From: Curtobacterium sp. L6-1 | GTDB lineage: Bacteria; Actinomycetota; Actinomycetes; Actinomycetales; Microbacteriaceae | Assembly (NCBI RefSeq): GCF_018885305.1 | Contig: NZ_CP076544.1 | Location: forward strand, 2,418,001 to 2,482,000 | Direction of reading: 5' to 3' | Length of the DNA: 64,000 bases | In this document: one piece after another, positions 8,268 to 16,224 of the stretch | Position numbering within the stretch: position 1 is the first letter of the stretch | Layout: each line of letters opens with the position of its first letter | The notes under the pieces: generated by a model | Seen by the model: the letters and a program-made list of their open reading frames with translations, nothing else | Database searches by the model: none | Told to the model about the DNA's origin: nothing | Program-made: the position numbers and the translations under genes

Positions 8268-9494
8268 ATGCGCACACTCGCTCTCGTCGTGCCCGAGTAC
8301 CGAACCCCCGAAGCCCGTGGCGGCGGGCTGGCGGCCGTCGCCGACTTCGTCGCTCGAGCGGTGTGCGGCCCGGAGACGCCGGCCCGTGACCGGTGGGACG
8401 TCCGTGTCATCGCGCCCCGCATGTACCACCTCGCCGCGGAACACCGCTCGGTGCTCCGGCCGAACAGCCTGCTCCGCGGCCCGACCGCGCACCGACGGCC
8501 CGGCACGGATCCTGCCGTCTGGGACGTCGGGACGTCGATGCCCGAGATCGAGGCGAACCGGTACCGACCGCGCCGCGCGCTGTCCGAGCTGGTGAACGCG
8601 TGCGACGCGGCGGTCGTCGTCGCGGGAACGCCGGCCATCGGCAACGTGATGCGGGATGTCTCGATCCCCTGGGTGCTCAAGGTCGCAACGCTCGTCGAAG
8701 AGGAGCGCGCTGGTCGGCTCGTCGACGCACGGGGCATCCGCGGCGTGTTGCTCCGCCGTGCCACGAACTCGACCGCTCGCCTCGACCGGCGTGCCCTGCA
8801 CCTGCCGGCTGCGGTCGTCACCCTGAACGACTCGATGGCCGCACGCCTCCGTCAGCTCACTTCACGTCCGGTGCACCTGCTCCCGACCGGTGTCGACACC
8901 GTGCGCTTCCGCCCCGCTGACCGCTGGGCGCCGGACGGTCCGATCACGATGGTGAGCCGGTTGAACGATCCGCGCAAGGACGTCCCGACGCTCCTGCACG
9001 CCTACGCCGTGGCCCGCGCACGGCACGGGGTCGAGAACGCCCTCGTCCTCGCGGGCCGGCATGCGCTGCCGGCTGAGCACCGCGCGCTGATCGCCGAGCT
9101 GCGGCTCGACGAGCACGTCCGGGTCGTCGAGTCACCCTCCGACGACGACCTCGCCGAACTCCTGCGCGCCGCGTCGGTGTTCACGTCGGCGAGTCGGGAG
9201 GAGGGCCTCGGCGTGGTCTTCCTCGAGGCGATGAGCGCCGGGCTCCCCGTCGTGACGACCGCCACCCGTGGCGCTTCCTACGCGGTACCGGCAGGCGCCG
9301 GGCAGATCGTCCCCTTCGGCCCGCGCCTCGTCGACGACCTCGCCGCCGCCCTCGCCCGCGCCGTCCAGGACGTGCCGCTCGCGGTCGAACGCGGGCAGAC
9401 AGCACGGCTCCACGTCGTCGAGCACTTCTCACTGCCGGTGGCCGAACAGCAGTGGCGTTCGCTGCTCGAGGACGTCCTGGGTGGTGCACGGTGA
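8268..9494 (+). CDS. GT4-family glycosyltransferase
   Basis: 408 residues with two Rossmann halves typical of GT-B enzymes. The N-terminal half has PEYRTPEARGGGLAAVADFVAR, where the glycine-rich stretch contacts the acceptor. The C-terminal half has TMVSRLNDPRKDVPTLLHAYA and the EX7E motif SREEGLGVVFLEAMSAGLPVV near residue 310, which binds the nucleotide sugar in GT4. It would add one sugar to the lipid-linked exopolysaccharide repeat unit at the cytoplasmic face. ATG at 8268 is preceded by TGAAGGA at 8254-8260, an ideal RBS. Donor and acceptor cannot be read from sequence. Confidence 0.85.
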   Translation: MRTLALVVPEYRTPEARGGGLAAVADFVARAVCGPETPARDRWDVRVIAPRMYHLAAEHRSVLRPNSLLRGPTAHRRPGTDPAVWDVGTSMPEIEANRYRPRRALSELVNACDAAVVVAGTPAIGNVMRDVSIPWVLKVATLVEEERAGRLVDARGIRGVLLRRATNSTARLDRRALHLPAAVVTLNDSMAARLRQLTSRPVHLLPTGVDTVRFRPADRWAPDGPITMVSRLNDPRKDVPTLLHAYAVARARHGVENALVLAGRHALPAEHRALIAELRLDEHVRVVESPSDDDLAELLRAASVFTSASREEGLGVVFLEAMSAGLPVVTTATRGASYAVPAGAGQIVPFGPRLVDDLAAALARAVQDVPLAVERGQTARLHVVEHFSLPVAEQQWRSLLEDVLGGAR

Positions 9495-10627
9495 CCACGA
9501 TCCGGGTCCTCGCGCCGTACTTCGCCCCGGCGGTCGACGGCGGTGGTCCGATCCGGACGCTCGACGCGCTGACCCGCACCGCACCTGCGGACGTGTCGGT
9601 GACGGTCGTCACCCGTGATCGCGACCGCGGGCACAGCGCGCGCCTCCCCGTTCCGAGCGACCCGGTGCGTGACGGAGCTCGCTGTGTCCACTACGTCGAC
9701 ACACGGGGCCTGCGCGGTCTGACCCGATTGGCGTCCGCGATCCGTCGTCGTCCGTCCCCGGACGTCCTCTACCTCAACAGCGTGTTCGACAGCAGGTTCG
9801 CCGTGCTGCCGCTCGTGCTCCGTCGCCTCGGCCTCGCGCGCCCCGCGTGCACACTGCTCGCTCCTCGAGGCGAGTTCGACGAGGGCGCACTCGCGATCAA
9901 GCGCTCGAAGAAGACCGTGTTCCTGACGCTCGCGAAGTCGGTGCGCCTCTTCTCCGGCGTCGTGTGGCACGCATCGACCCCGCTCGAGGCGAACCGGATC
10001 AAGGAGGTGGTGGGCGGCGACGCAGAGGTCGTCGTGAGGGAGAACGAGACGTCCCTGCCGCAGCGCGCCGAGCGCGTGCCGCTGCCCCGTTCCTCCCGGC
10101 TCGAACTCGTCACGCTCGGACGGATCAGCCCCAAGAAGCGCACACACCTCCTCATCGAGGCTCTGGCACGCGTCGATCGGCCGGTCCGGCTGGTCGTCGT
10201 CGGTCCTGACGACGACGCCGCGTACGCGCGCCGGTGCCGATCCGCCGCCGCCGCTCTCCCCCGCACGGTGTCCGTGGAGTTCCGCGGTTCGCTCCCGCAC
10301 GGCGCTGCGATGGAAGCGCTCATCCAGGCACACGCGATGGTCACGGCCACGGCCGGCGAGAACTTCGGGCACACGATCGCCGAGGCACTCGCGGTCGGGC
10401 GACCCGTCCTGCTCCCGCCGACGACCCCCTGGACGGACCGCGTCCGAGCCGGTGGAGGAACAGTGGTGGACGACGACGCGTGGGCTGCCGTGATCCAGAG
10501 GTGGGCAGACCGAGACCACACGGAGCTCGAACGTCGTTCGTCCGCGGCAGCCGACGGCTACGACGCATGGCGAGCCTCTGACGCCGATCCCCACGTGTTC
10601 GACCTCATCCGCCAGTCCCGAGCCTGA
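9491..10627 (+). CDS. GT4-family glycosyltransferase
   Basis: 378-residue GT-B enzyme and last gene of the plus-strand operon. Motifs: APYFAPAVDGGGPIRTLDAL at the N-terminus, LLAPRGEFDEGALAIKRSKK near residue 122, LVTLGRISPKKRTHLLIEALARV near 206 and the EX7E region ATAGENFGHTIAEALAVGRPVL near 285. The APRGEFDEGAL pattern recurs in WbaZ-like transferases of surface-polysaccharide clusters. The GTG at 9491 overlaps the previous stop (GTGA), so translation is coupled. The gene is convergent with the priming transferase, with only 23 bp between them and no hairpin in the gap. Confidence 0.85.
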   Translation: MTTIRVLAPYFAPAVDGGGPIRTLDALTRTAPADVSVTVVTRDRDRGHSARLPVPSDPVRDGARCVHYVDTRGLRGLTRLASAIRRRPSPDVLYLNSVFDSRFAVLPLVLRRLGLARPACTLLAPRGEFDEGALAIKRSKKTVFLTLAKSVRLFSGVVWHASTPLEANRIKEVVGGDAEVVVRENETSLPQRAERVPLPRSSRLELVTLGRISPKKRTHLLIEALARVDRPVRLVVVGPDDDAAYARRCRSAAAALPRTVSVEFRGSLPHGAAMEALIQAHAMVTATAGENFGHTIAEALAVGRPVLLPPTTPWTDRVRAGGGTVVDDDAWAAVIQRWADRDHTELERRSSAAADGYDAWRASDADPHVFDLIRQSRA

Positions 10628-10650
10628 TCCCGGTCCCAGGCTGGCAGCGT

Positions 10651-11352
10651 TCAGCGGGCGCTGACGGGCGCTGGTGGCCGTGCGTCGGACGCGTTCTCCC
10701 CGTTGCCCTCGAACAGCGCCATCGTGGCGTGCCCAGGAGCGGAGACGCCGTCGCGGCCGAGGACGGTGCCGATGGTGGCGACCAGGATCCGGAGGTCGAG
10801 GGCGAACGACCGCTGGTCGACGTACTCGACGTCGTGGTCGAGGCGGGTCGCCCAGTCGAGGGCGTTCCGCCCGCGGACCTGCGCCAGGCCGGTGATGCCG
10901 GGGCGCACCTCGTGGCGACGCGCTTGACGGTCGGAGTACAGGTCCAGGTACGACATCAGGTGCGGGCGCGGTCCGACGATGCTCATCTCCCCGCGCACGA
11001 CGTTGAACAGGTTCGGGAGCTCGTCGATGCTCGTCGTTCGGAGGACCCGCCCGAGCGGCGTGATGCGCTCGTGATCGGCATCGGCGCCGATGCGCTCGAG
11101 CGCGTCGTCGGAGCGCATCGACCGGAACTTGACGATCTTGAACGGGCGCCCGTCTCGCCCTGGCCGGGTCTGCCGGTAGAGCGCCGGGCCCCCGTCGTCG
11201 AGTCGGATCAGGAGGGCGACCACCAGGAGGAGCGGGGACAGCACGGCGAGCAGCAGGACGGCGGCCGCCAGGTCGAAGCCACGCTTCCACGGGTCCCAGG
11301 GGTGGCGAGCGAGTCGACGGGTGCGTCGATCGGGCACGGTTCGGGTGGTCAT
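10651..11352 (-). CDS. undecaprenyl-phosphate sugar-phosphate transferase (priming enzyme)
   Basis: 233 residues, the short WcaJ/PglC-like form that has only the conserved catalytic half. One membrane segment (FDLAAAVLLLAVLSPLLLVVALLIRLDD, about 27-54) is followed by the family signature: GPALYRQTRPGRDGRPFKIVKFRSM near residue 57, TPLGRVLRTTSIDELPNLFNV near 98 and PGITGLAQVRGRN near 160. These enzymes transfer a sugar-1-phosphate to undecaprenyl phosphate, starting each repeat unit. ATG at 11352 overlaps the stop of the upstream glycosyltransferase. The long upstream extension of this frame is antisense noise. Confidence 0.88.
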   Translation of the reverse strand: MTTRTVPDRRTRRLARHPWDPWKRGFDLAAAVLLLAVLSPLLLVVALLIRLDDGGPALYRQTRPGRDGRPFKIVKFRSMRSDDALERIGADADHERITPLGRVLRTTSIDELPNLFNVVRGEMSIVGPRPHLMSYLDLYSDRQARRHEVRPGITGLAQVRGRNALDWATRLDHDVEYVDQRSFALDLRILVATIGTVLGRDGVSAPGHATMALFEGNGENASDARPPAPVSAR

Positions 11353-12578
11353 GCTGCTGCCTTTCGGAGGACGTGTTCCAGGTGGTCGGTGGCGGACGCG
11401 ACGTTCATCGTCCGTTGCGCTGTCACCCGTGCGTTGTTGCTGAACCGCGCGCGTTCCGCGACGTCGGTCGCGTGCGCTGCACGGAAGGCGGCTTCGAGTT
11501 CGTCGACGTCCTCGGGATCGACGACGAGTCCGGCGCCGCTGGAGACGACGAGGTCGGCTGCATCGCCGGGCACCGCGGCGATGACGGGAACACCGTGCGC
11601 CATCGCGTCCTGGAGCTTCGAGGGGACGGTGATGGCGGACATGGGGACGTCTCTCAGTGCGATGACCTCGAAGTCCGCCCCCGCGTGGACGGTCGGCATC
11701 TGATCCGGCCCCACCGGGGGACGGAACGAGATGTTCCGTGCTCCCACTCGGACGGCGAGGGCACGTAGGTCGTCGAGCGCGATACCGTCGCCGACGAATG
11801 TGAAGGACAGGTCTCGGAGGTCGCCGCACCGAGACGCCGCCACCACGACGGCGTCGAGGCCCTGGTTGGGACCGATGGTCCCTGCGTAGACGATGTGGGT
11901 GCCGGGCGACCGGTCGACCTCGGCACGATCGGGAACGGCGTCGGGCCGCCCCCAGTTGTGACAGACAGAGGTGCGCTCGGGGTGGGCGCCGCGGTCGATC
12001 AGGAGCTGCGCGGCACCCGGCGAGATCGCGACGACACCGGCAGCAGCACGGTGCAGGACCCTGAGCGCACGCAGGACCACCGCACTGACGACGTTCGTGA
12101 CGACGCCCGGCGGGAGCATGTCGGAGCCCGTGACGGACTCCGGCCAGACGTCCTGCACGTGGAGGACGAACGGCCGGCCGAGGAATCGTCGCCAGAGCAG
12201 CGCGGGGATGGCTGCCGTCGGTTGCGCGCAGTAGACGTAGACGACGTCGGCGGTTCGGGCGGCCCTGGTCTCACGGAGGACGGACAGCCCGAAGCTGACG
12301 TAGGCGACCATCCGGCGAGCCGCGGACGCGGAGTGGTCGACGATCATCGGGACCCGTCGGACCGTCACTCCGCCGTCCCGTTCGCGGTGCCCTCGGCGCT
12401 GCCGCCATCCAGGGAACAGGGCGCCGTGTGGGTGGTTCGGGAAGGTGGTCACCACACGGACGCTGTGCCCTCGTCGCGCCAGTTCCCGGGCAAGGGACGC
12501 AGGGATCGCCCCGTGCGCCTCCGGCGGGTAGTACTGGGTGATGACCAGCGTCCTGAGCTGCGCTGTAGGCTTCGGCAT
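11349..12578 (-). CDS. WbuB-like glycosyltransferase (probable L-FucNAc transferase)
   Basis: 409-residue GT4 enzyme. LVITQYYPPEAHGAIPASLARELARRGHSVRVVTTFPNHPHG at the N-terminus and LHVQDVWPESV near residue 140 match the WbuB/WcaI-type group, of which several members transfer FucNAc. With capEFG close by, FucNAc is the natural donor, but that is inference. The C-terminal half has VYAGTIGPNQGLDAVV and a nucleotide-sugar pocket PSKLQDAMAHGVPVIAAVPGDAADLV. ATG at 12578 lies 6 nt after a TAGTAT box and has no Shine-Dalgarno sequence, which suggests a leaderless transcript. Co-transcribed with the priming transferase. Confidence 0.82.
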   Translation of the reverse strand: MPKPTAQLRTLVITQYYPPEAHGAIPASLARELARRGHSVRVVTTFPNHPHGALFPGWRQRRGHRERDGGVTVRRVPMIVDHSASAARRMVAYVSFGLSVLRETRAARTADVVYVYCAQPTAAIPALLWRRFLGRPFVLHVQDVWPESVTGSDMLPPGVVTNVVSAVVLRALRVLHRAAAGVVAISPGAAQLLIDRGAHPERTSVCHNWGRPDAVPDRAEVDRSPGTHIVYAGTIGPNQGLDAVVVAASRCGDLRDLSFTFVGDGIALDDLRALAVRVGARNISFRPPVGPDQMPTVHAGADFEVIALRDVPMSAITVPSKLQDAMAHGVPVIAAVPGDAADLVVSSGAGLVVDPEDVDELEAAFRAAHATDVAERARFSNNARVTAQRTMNVASATDHLEHVLRKAAA

Positions 12579-12584
12579 GCCGGA

Positions 12585-12699
12585 ATACTAACATTCAGAA
12601 TGTCAACACCGGGCTACTCCTGCCGAAGCGAGCGTCCGGCCGAACTGGCGACCTCCGCTCGCTTGACCACCCGAGGGCGGTATGCAACATTCGACATGT
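12585..12699. promoter_or_regulatory. divergent promoter region with two related palindromes
   Basis: Between the minus-strand transferase and the plus-strand acyltransferase. On the minus strand TAGTAT (12585-12590) sits 6 nt before the ATG. Directly behind it is the perfect palindrome ACATTCAGAATGT (12591-12603). A second, imperfect copy, ACATTCGACATGT, lies at 12687-12699 near the likely start of the acyltransferase transcript, with TTGACC at 12663-12668 as possible -35. Two similar 13-bp sites facing two promoters suggest one regulator acting on both. Confidence 0.45.
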
Positions 12700-12742
12700 G
12701 GAGAACTCGGATCTGGTCGCCCGTGTGCGCAAAGCTCGGACG

Positions 12743-13891
12743 ATGGACGTTCCGCTGCACAGCAGCCGCATCAGCGATCGGGTCTCGGCGCTCGACGGAC
12801 TCCGAGCCGTGCTCGCGACGGCCATCTGCGCCTACCACCTCGGGGCGCCGGGGCTGCAGAGCGCGGTCCTGGCACTGCCGGTCTTCTACGCACTCTCCGG
12901 CACGCTGATCACGAGCCTGCTGCTCGCAGAGGTGCATCGGCACGGCCGCGTCCGTCTCGGTCGGTTCGTCCTGAACCGACTGCTGCGGATCGCGCCGCCC
13001 GTCCTCGCACTCACCGCCGTCGTCGCACTCCTCTGGCCGTGGGTGGGCGGGTACGGCGGGTCGACGACGGACCTCGGGCTCGCGGTCGGCCTCGCCCTGA
13101 CGTGGACCACGAACCTCGGGCGGGCGTACCTCGGGATCCACCAGGGCGTCCTCGATCCCCTGTGGAGCCTGTCGGCCGAGGAGCAGTTCTACGTGTTCTG
13201 GCCCGTTCTGGCCGCACTGGCGCTGCCGGTCGTCCGGCGCCGTCGTGCCCTCTTCTGGGTGCTGGGGGCCGTCATCGTCGTCGGTCCGCTCAGCTGCGTG
13301 CCGTTCTTCGCCCCGAGCCCGGACGCCGGTCCCGCCCTCGTGTACTACGCGCCGCCGCTGAGCATGTCGTCGCTCGCGTCCGGCTGCTTCGCCGCGCTGT
13401 TGCTCGACCACCTGCGGGGGAGTGAACGGTGGACTGCGCGAGCGGGACGGATCGCCGCGCGGACCGGGTTCGTGCTCCTGGCCGCCCTGGTCGTCCTGAT
13501 GCCCGCGCAGTGGAAGTCCGACCCACTGGTCGTGCTGGGGATGGTCCCCGCCTCCGGACTGGTCGCCGCGGTCTTCATCGCTGGCCTCGGCACGTCGGAC
13601 ACCGTGGTGGCACGGGTCCTCGCCTGGCGCCCCCTCGCCTGGTACGGGGCTCGCGCGTCGTACTCGCTCTACCTCTCGCACCTCGTCGTCCTGGCGCTCG
13701 TCGAACCGCGGGTGGACGGCATCCCGGGGCGGGCCCTCGCACTCGGCCTCGCACTCGTGGTCGGGGCGCTGGGTGGTCTGTTCGTCGAGATCCCCACGGA
13801 CCGGCTCCGACGGCGGCTCATGCGACCGAAGGCGGGGCAGGGCGGCTCCCTGCCCGTACGGCACCCGACCGGCGTGGATCGGCCAGCATGA
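12743..13891 (+). CDS. acyltransferase-3 family O-acetyltransferase (OafA/YrhL)
   Basis: 382 residues from the ATG at 12743 (an in-frame GTG at 12698 would give 397). Integral membrane acyltransferase: RVSALDGLRAVLATAICAYHLG carries the conserved DGLRA and an H in the first helix; RLLRIAPPVLALTAVVAL and DPLWSLSAEEQFYVFWPVL contain the R/E residues of the family. About ten hydrophobic segments follow. Such enzymes O-acetylate exopolysaccharide or cell-wall sugars using acetyl-CoA. The location beside the glycosyltransferase genes makes the polysaccharide the likely target. No SGNH domain is fused at the C-terminus. Confidence 0.82.
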   Translation: MDVPLHSSRISDRVSALDGLRAVLATAICAYHLGAPGLQSAVLALPVFYALSGTLITSLLLAEVHRHGRVRLGRFVLNRLLRIAPPVLALTAVVALLWPWVGGYGGSTTDLGLAVGLALTWTTNLGRAYLGIHQGVLDPLWSLSAEEQFYVFWPVLAALALPVVRRRRALFWVLGAVIVVGPLSCVPFFAPSPDAGPALVYYAPPLSMSSLASGCFAALLLDHLRGSERWTARAGRIAARTGFVLLAALVVLMPAQWKSDPLVVLGMVPASGLVAAVFIAGLGTSDTVVARVLAWRPLAWYGARASYSLYLSHLVVLALVEPRVDGIPGRALALGLALVVGALGGLFVEIPTDRLRRRLMRPKAGQGGSLPVRHPTGVDRPA

Positions 13892-13920
13892 CGGGTCGAC
13901 GGACGCCCACCCGCCCGGTC

Positions 13921-14040
13921 ACCAGGGCACCAGGGCACCAGGGCACCAGGGCACCAGGGCACCACGTCACCACGTCACCACGTCACCACGTCACCACGTC
14001 ACCACGTCACCACGTCACCACGTCACCACGTCACCAGGTC
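13921..14040. repeat. 8-bp tandem repeat array (15 units)
   Basis: Five exact copies of ACCAGGGC are followed by nine exact copies of ACCACGTC and one ACCAGGTC, with no interruption. It lies between the convergent acyltransferase and beta-glucosidase genes. Frames across it read as HVTTSPRH-type repeats but have no start context and do not belong to either gene. The sharp switch between two unit types suggests two expansion events. Confidence 0.95.
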
Positions 14041-14056
14041 ACCCTCGAACCGACCA

Positions 14057-14089
14057 CGCCCCGACCACGTCGACGACGTGGTCGGGGCG
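14057..14089. terminator. 15-bp perfect hairpin, bidirectional
   Basis: CGCCCCGACCACGTC and its exact complement with a 3-nt GAC loop lie between two convergent genes, so the hairpin can serve as a terminator for both. There is no U-tract. Confidence 0.75.
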
Positions 14090-14130
14090 TCCGAGGCGGG
14101 GCGGGCCTCCCGGCCGGCGGCAACTGCGAC

Positions 14131-15309
14131 TCAGAGCGCGTTCGCCCGCGCCACCTGCCCGTACCAGTGCGCTGACGGCTTCGGCGTGCGCTCGAACGTC
14201 TCACGGTCCCAGGCGACGAGCCCGAAGGTGGGCCGGAACCCGGACGCCCACTCGTAGTTGTCGAGCAGGGACCAGTGCTGGTAGCCCAGGACCTCGATGC
14301 CGTCCTCGATGCAGCGGTGGATCCCCTCGAGGGCACCCTGCGTGTAGGCCACACGGCGGGAGTCATCGGCGGTGGCGATGCCGTTCTCGGTGATCATCAG
14401 CGGCACGTGGCCGGAGAGCTCCCACGCGCTGCGGAGTCCGTCGGCCGAGGCCTCGGGGTAGAACTCCCACCCGGTCAGGGTCGTCTCGACGTCGTCCGCG
14501 ACCGGCAGCGGACCGGACGGCCCGATGAACGTGCGGGTGTAGGCCTGCACGCCGAGGAAGTCGTCGCCGGCGGCCTGCTCGAGGTACCAGTCGTCGCGCG
14601 GGTAGCCGTACTCGCGCAGCATCTCCTCGGACCCGGGTTCGCCGTTCGCACGGAACGCCTGCGTCGCGATGGTCCAGCCCGACTGGATGCCGGAGACCTG
14701 CGACAGGACCTCGCGGGAGCGCTCGTGCGACGCGAGCAGGGCATCGGCGACGCCGAGGTCCGGGTTCGGCAGGCCGTACGCGACGAGGTTCGACGCGTCC
14801 TCTCCCCCGGCGAGCATCGCGGCGATGTTCGGCTCGTTGATCGTGCAGACGTAGCGGACGCCGTCCTGCACCACGGGGAGCGTCGCCTCGGTGTACCGGG
14901 CGAACAGGTCGGCGGCGTCGGCGGCCCGCCAGAAGCCGTCGCGTTCGAACCAGCGCGGCACGGTGAAGTGCATGAGCGTGACGATCGGTTCGATGCCGAA
15001 CTCGTGGCAGGCCTCGACCATGCGGCGGTAGTGGTCGACCTCTGCGCGGCTGACGATCCCGCGCTCGGGTTCGATGCGCGCCCACTCGATGCTGAACCGG
15101 TAGGAGTTCAGGCCGAGGTCGGCGGCGATGCGGATGTCCTCGCGGTACCGGTGGTAGCTGTCCGCGGCGTCGCCGGAGGGTTCGACGATGGTGGTGTCGG
15201 GCTCGTGCTCGTGCACCCACCAGTTGCTGTTGACGTTGTTGCCCTCGATCTGGTGGGCGGCGGTGGCGGCACCCCAGAGGAAGCCGTCGGGGAACTGCAG
15301 CGTGGTGAT
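14131..15309 (-). CDS. GH1 beta-glucosidase, unusual start codon
   Basis: About 392 residues, a compact GH1 enzyme hydrolysing beta-glucosides. FPDGFLWGAATAAHQIEG at the N-terminus is the GH1 N-terminal signature; TINEPN near residue 156 carries the acid/base Glu and MITENG near 308 the nucleophile; HWSLLDNYEWASGF near 345 binds the glycone. No ATG, GTG or TTG lies at the expected start. GAGAGG is 7 nt before an ATC at 15309-15307, which would begin (M)TTLQFPDGFLWG; I use that position. The frame continues upstream into the hydrolase gene but reads as noise there. Last gene of the ABC operon, 11 bp after the hydrolase stop. It probably cleaves sugars imported by the adjacent transporter. Confidence 0.85.
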   Translation of the reverse strand: MTTLQFPDGFLWGAATAAHQIEGNNVNSNWWVHEHEPDTTIVEPSGDAADSYHRYREDIRIAADLGLNSYRFSIEWARIEPERGIVSRAEVDHYRRMVEACHEFGIEPIVTLMHFTVPRWFERDGFWRAADAADLFARYTEATLPVVQDGVRYVCTINEPNIAAMLAGGEDASNLVAYGLPNPDLGVADALLASHERSREVLSQVSGIQSGWTIATQAFRANGEPGSEEMLREYGYPRDDWYLEQAAGDDFLGVQAYTRTFIGPSGPLPVADDVETTLTGWEFYPEASADGLRSAWELSGHVPLMITENGIATADDSRRVAYTQGALEGIHRCIEDGIEVLGYQHWSLLDNYEWASGFRPTFGLVAWDRETFERTPKPSAHWYGQVARANAL

Positions 15310-15320
15310 GGTGGTGCCTC

Positions 15321-16208
15321 TCAGTTGCGGGCCGGCGAGTGCCGGACCAGGAAGTCGTCGAACAGCGCGAGCGTCGCAGCCGGGTTCTCGACGTGGGGAC
15401 CGTGGTAGCTGGTGGGGATCACCTCGTAGCGAGCGCCGGTGTCCTCCGCCATCTGCCGCTGCCACGGGATCGGCCAGGCACCGTCCCACTCGCCGTGCGC
15501 CACGAGGACCGGGAGCCCGGTCGCGCAGAGTTCGGCGGACGAGTCGGTGTGGTCCTCGAGGATGTGGCCGCCCGCGACGACGCTCAGGGGGCTCGTGGCG
15601 TCGAAGCGGTCGCGGACCATGCGGACGTCGTCGGGGAGCTCCTCGTCGGGTCGGTAGGCCCAGAGCGGGTTCGTCGCGTCGAACAGCTGGCGGAGGTTCC
15701 CGCCGGTGTCGTGCAGGATCGTCAGCTCGGTGACCTTGCGGTAGGGCCAGCCGTACGGGCCGGAGCAGAACTGCACGACGCTGCGGAAGGACCCCGGCGA
15801 GGCGATGGCGGCCTCACGGGCGATGACCCCGCCGAGCGAGTGCCCGACGAGGTGCACGGGTGCGCCGTCGTCGAGCAGGGCGGCGACGCGCACGACGTCG
15901 GCGGCCTCCTCGTCGAGGGAGTGGTCCGACGGGTCGCCGGGTGCTGCCGAGTCGGCCTGCCCGCGTCGGCTGATCGCGACCGCGGTCCAGCCTGCGTCCC
16001 GGAGGAGGGGCATGAAGGTGCACCAGTCCTCCTTCGAGCCGGTGTACCCGGGGACGATCAGGACCGTGCCCTTCGACGGCCCGGAGGGCACGACGCGGTA
16101 GGCGGTGAGTCGGCCGACGGGCAGGTCGACGCCGACCACGTCGACCCCGTCGGGCGTGGGGAGGTGGCCGAACGGTGGCACCTCGGGGAACTCGTGGAGG
16201 GTGGTCAC
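15321..16208 (-). CDS. alpha/beta hydrolase
   Basis: 295-residue serine hydrolase. Oxyanion region LIVPGYTGSKEDW near residue 47, nucleophile elbow GHSLGG near 118 and a C-terminal HGEWDG/SYHGPHVENP pair giving the Asp and His. The GTG start at 16208 is preceded by GAGAGGA with 7-nt spacing; the previous gene ends 16 bp upstream. Its place between an oligosaccharide/oligopeptide importer and a beta-glucosidase suggests removal of acyl groups from imported glycosides (an esterase), but that substrate is inferred only from context. Confidence 0.8.
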   Translation of the reverse strand: MTTLHEFPEVPPFGHLPTPDGVDVVGVDLPVGRLTAYRVVPSGPSKGTVLIVPGYTGSKEDWCTFMPLLRDAGWTAVAISRRGQADSAAPGDPSDHSLDEEAADVVRVAALLDDGAPVHLVGHSLGGVIAREAAIASPGSFRSVVQFCSGPYGWPYRKVTELTILHDTGGNLRQLFDATNPLWAYRPDEELPDDVRMVRDRFDATSPLSVVAGGHILEDHTDSSAELCATGLPVLVAHGEWDGAWPIPWQRQMAEDTGARYEVIPTSYHGPHVENPAATLALFDDFLVRHSPARN

Positions 16209-16224
16209 GGTGTCGTCCTCTCGG

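Noticed and set aside
12585..12613. TTGACA at 12601-12606 (minus strand) as -35 of the glycosyltransferase promoter
   Set aside because: It is only 10 bp from the TAGTAT box, too close for sigma-70 type recognition.
12698..12742. Upstream GTG start for the acyltransferase
   Set aside because: It lies on the putative operator and predicted transcription start, and adds 15 residues not expected before the DGLRA helix. Kept as an alternative only.
13921..14040. Possible CRISPR array
   Set aside because: Units are 8 bp with no spacers, and there are no cas genes.
13429..14175. Frame reading GHQGTRAPGHHVTTSPRH repeats as a possible repeat protein
   Set aside because: It is antisense-free shadow of the 8-bp DNA array joined to an out-of-frame part of the acyltransferase; no start signal.
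15310..15489. Upstream ATG (15489) as start of the beta-glucosidase
   Set aside because: It would add 60 non-homologous residues and overlap the hydrolase gene by 170 bp in another frame.
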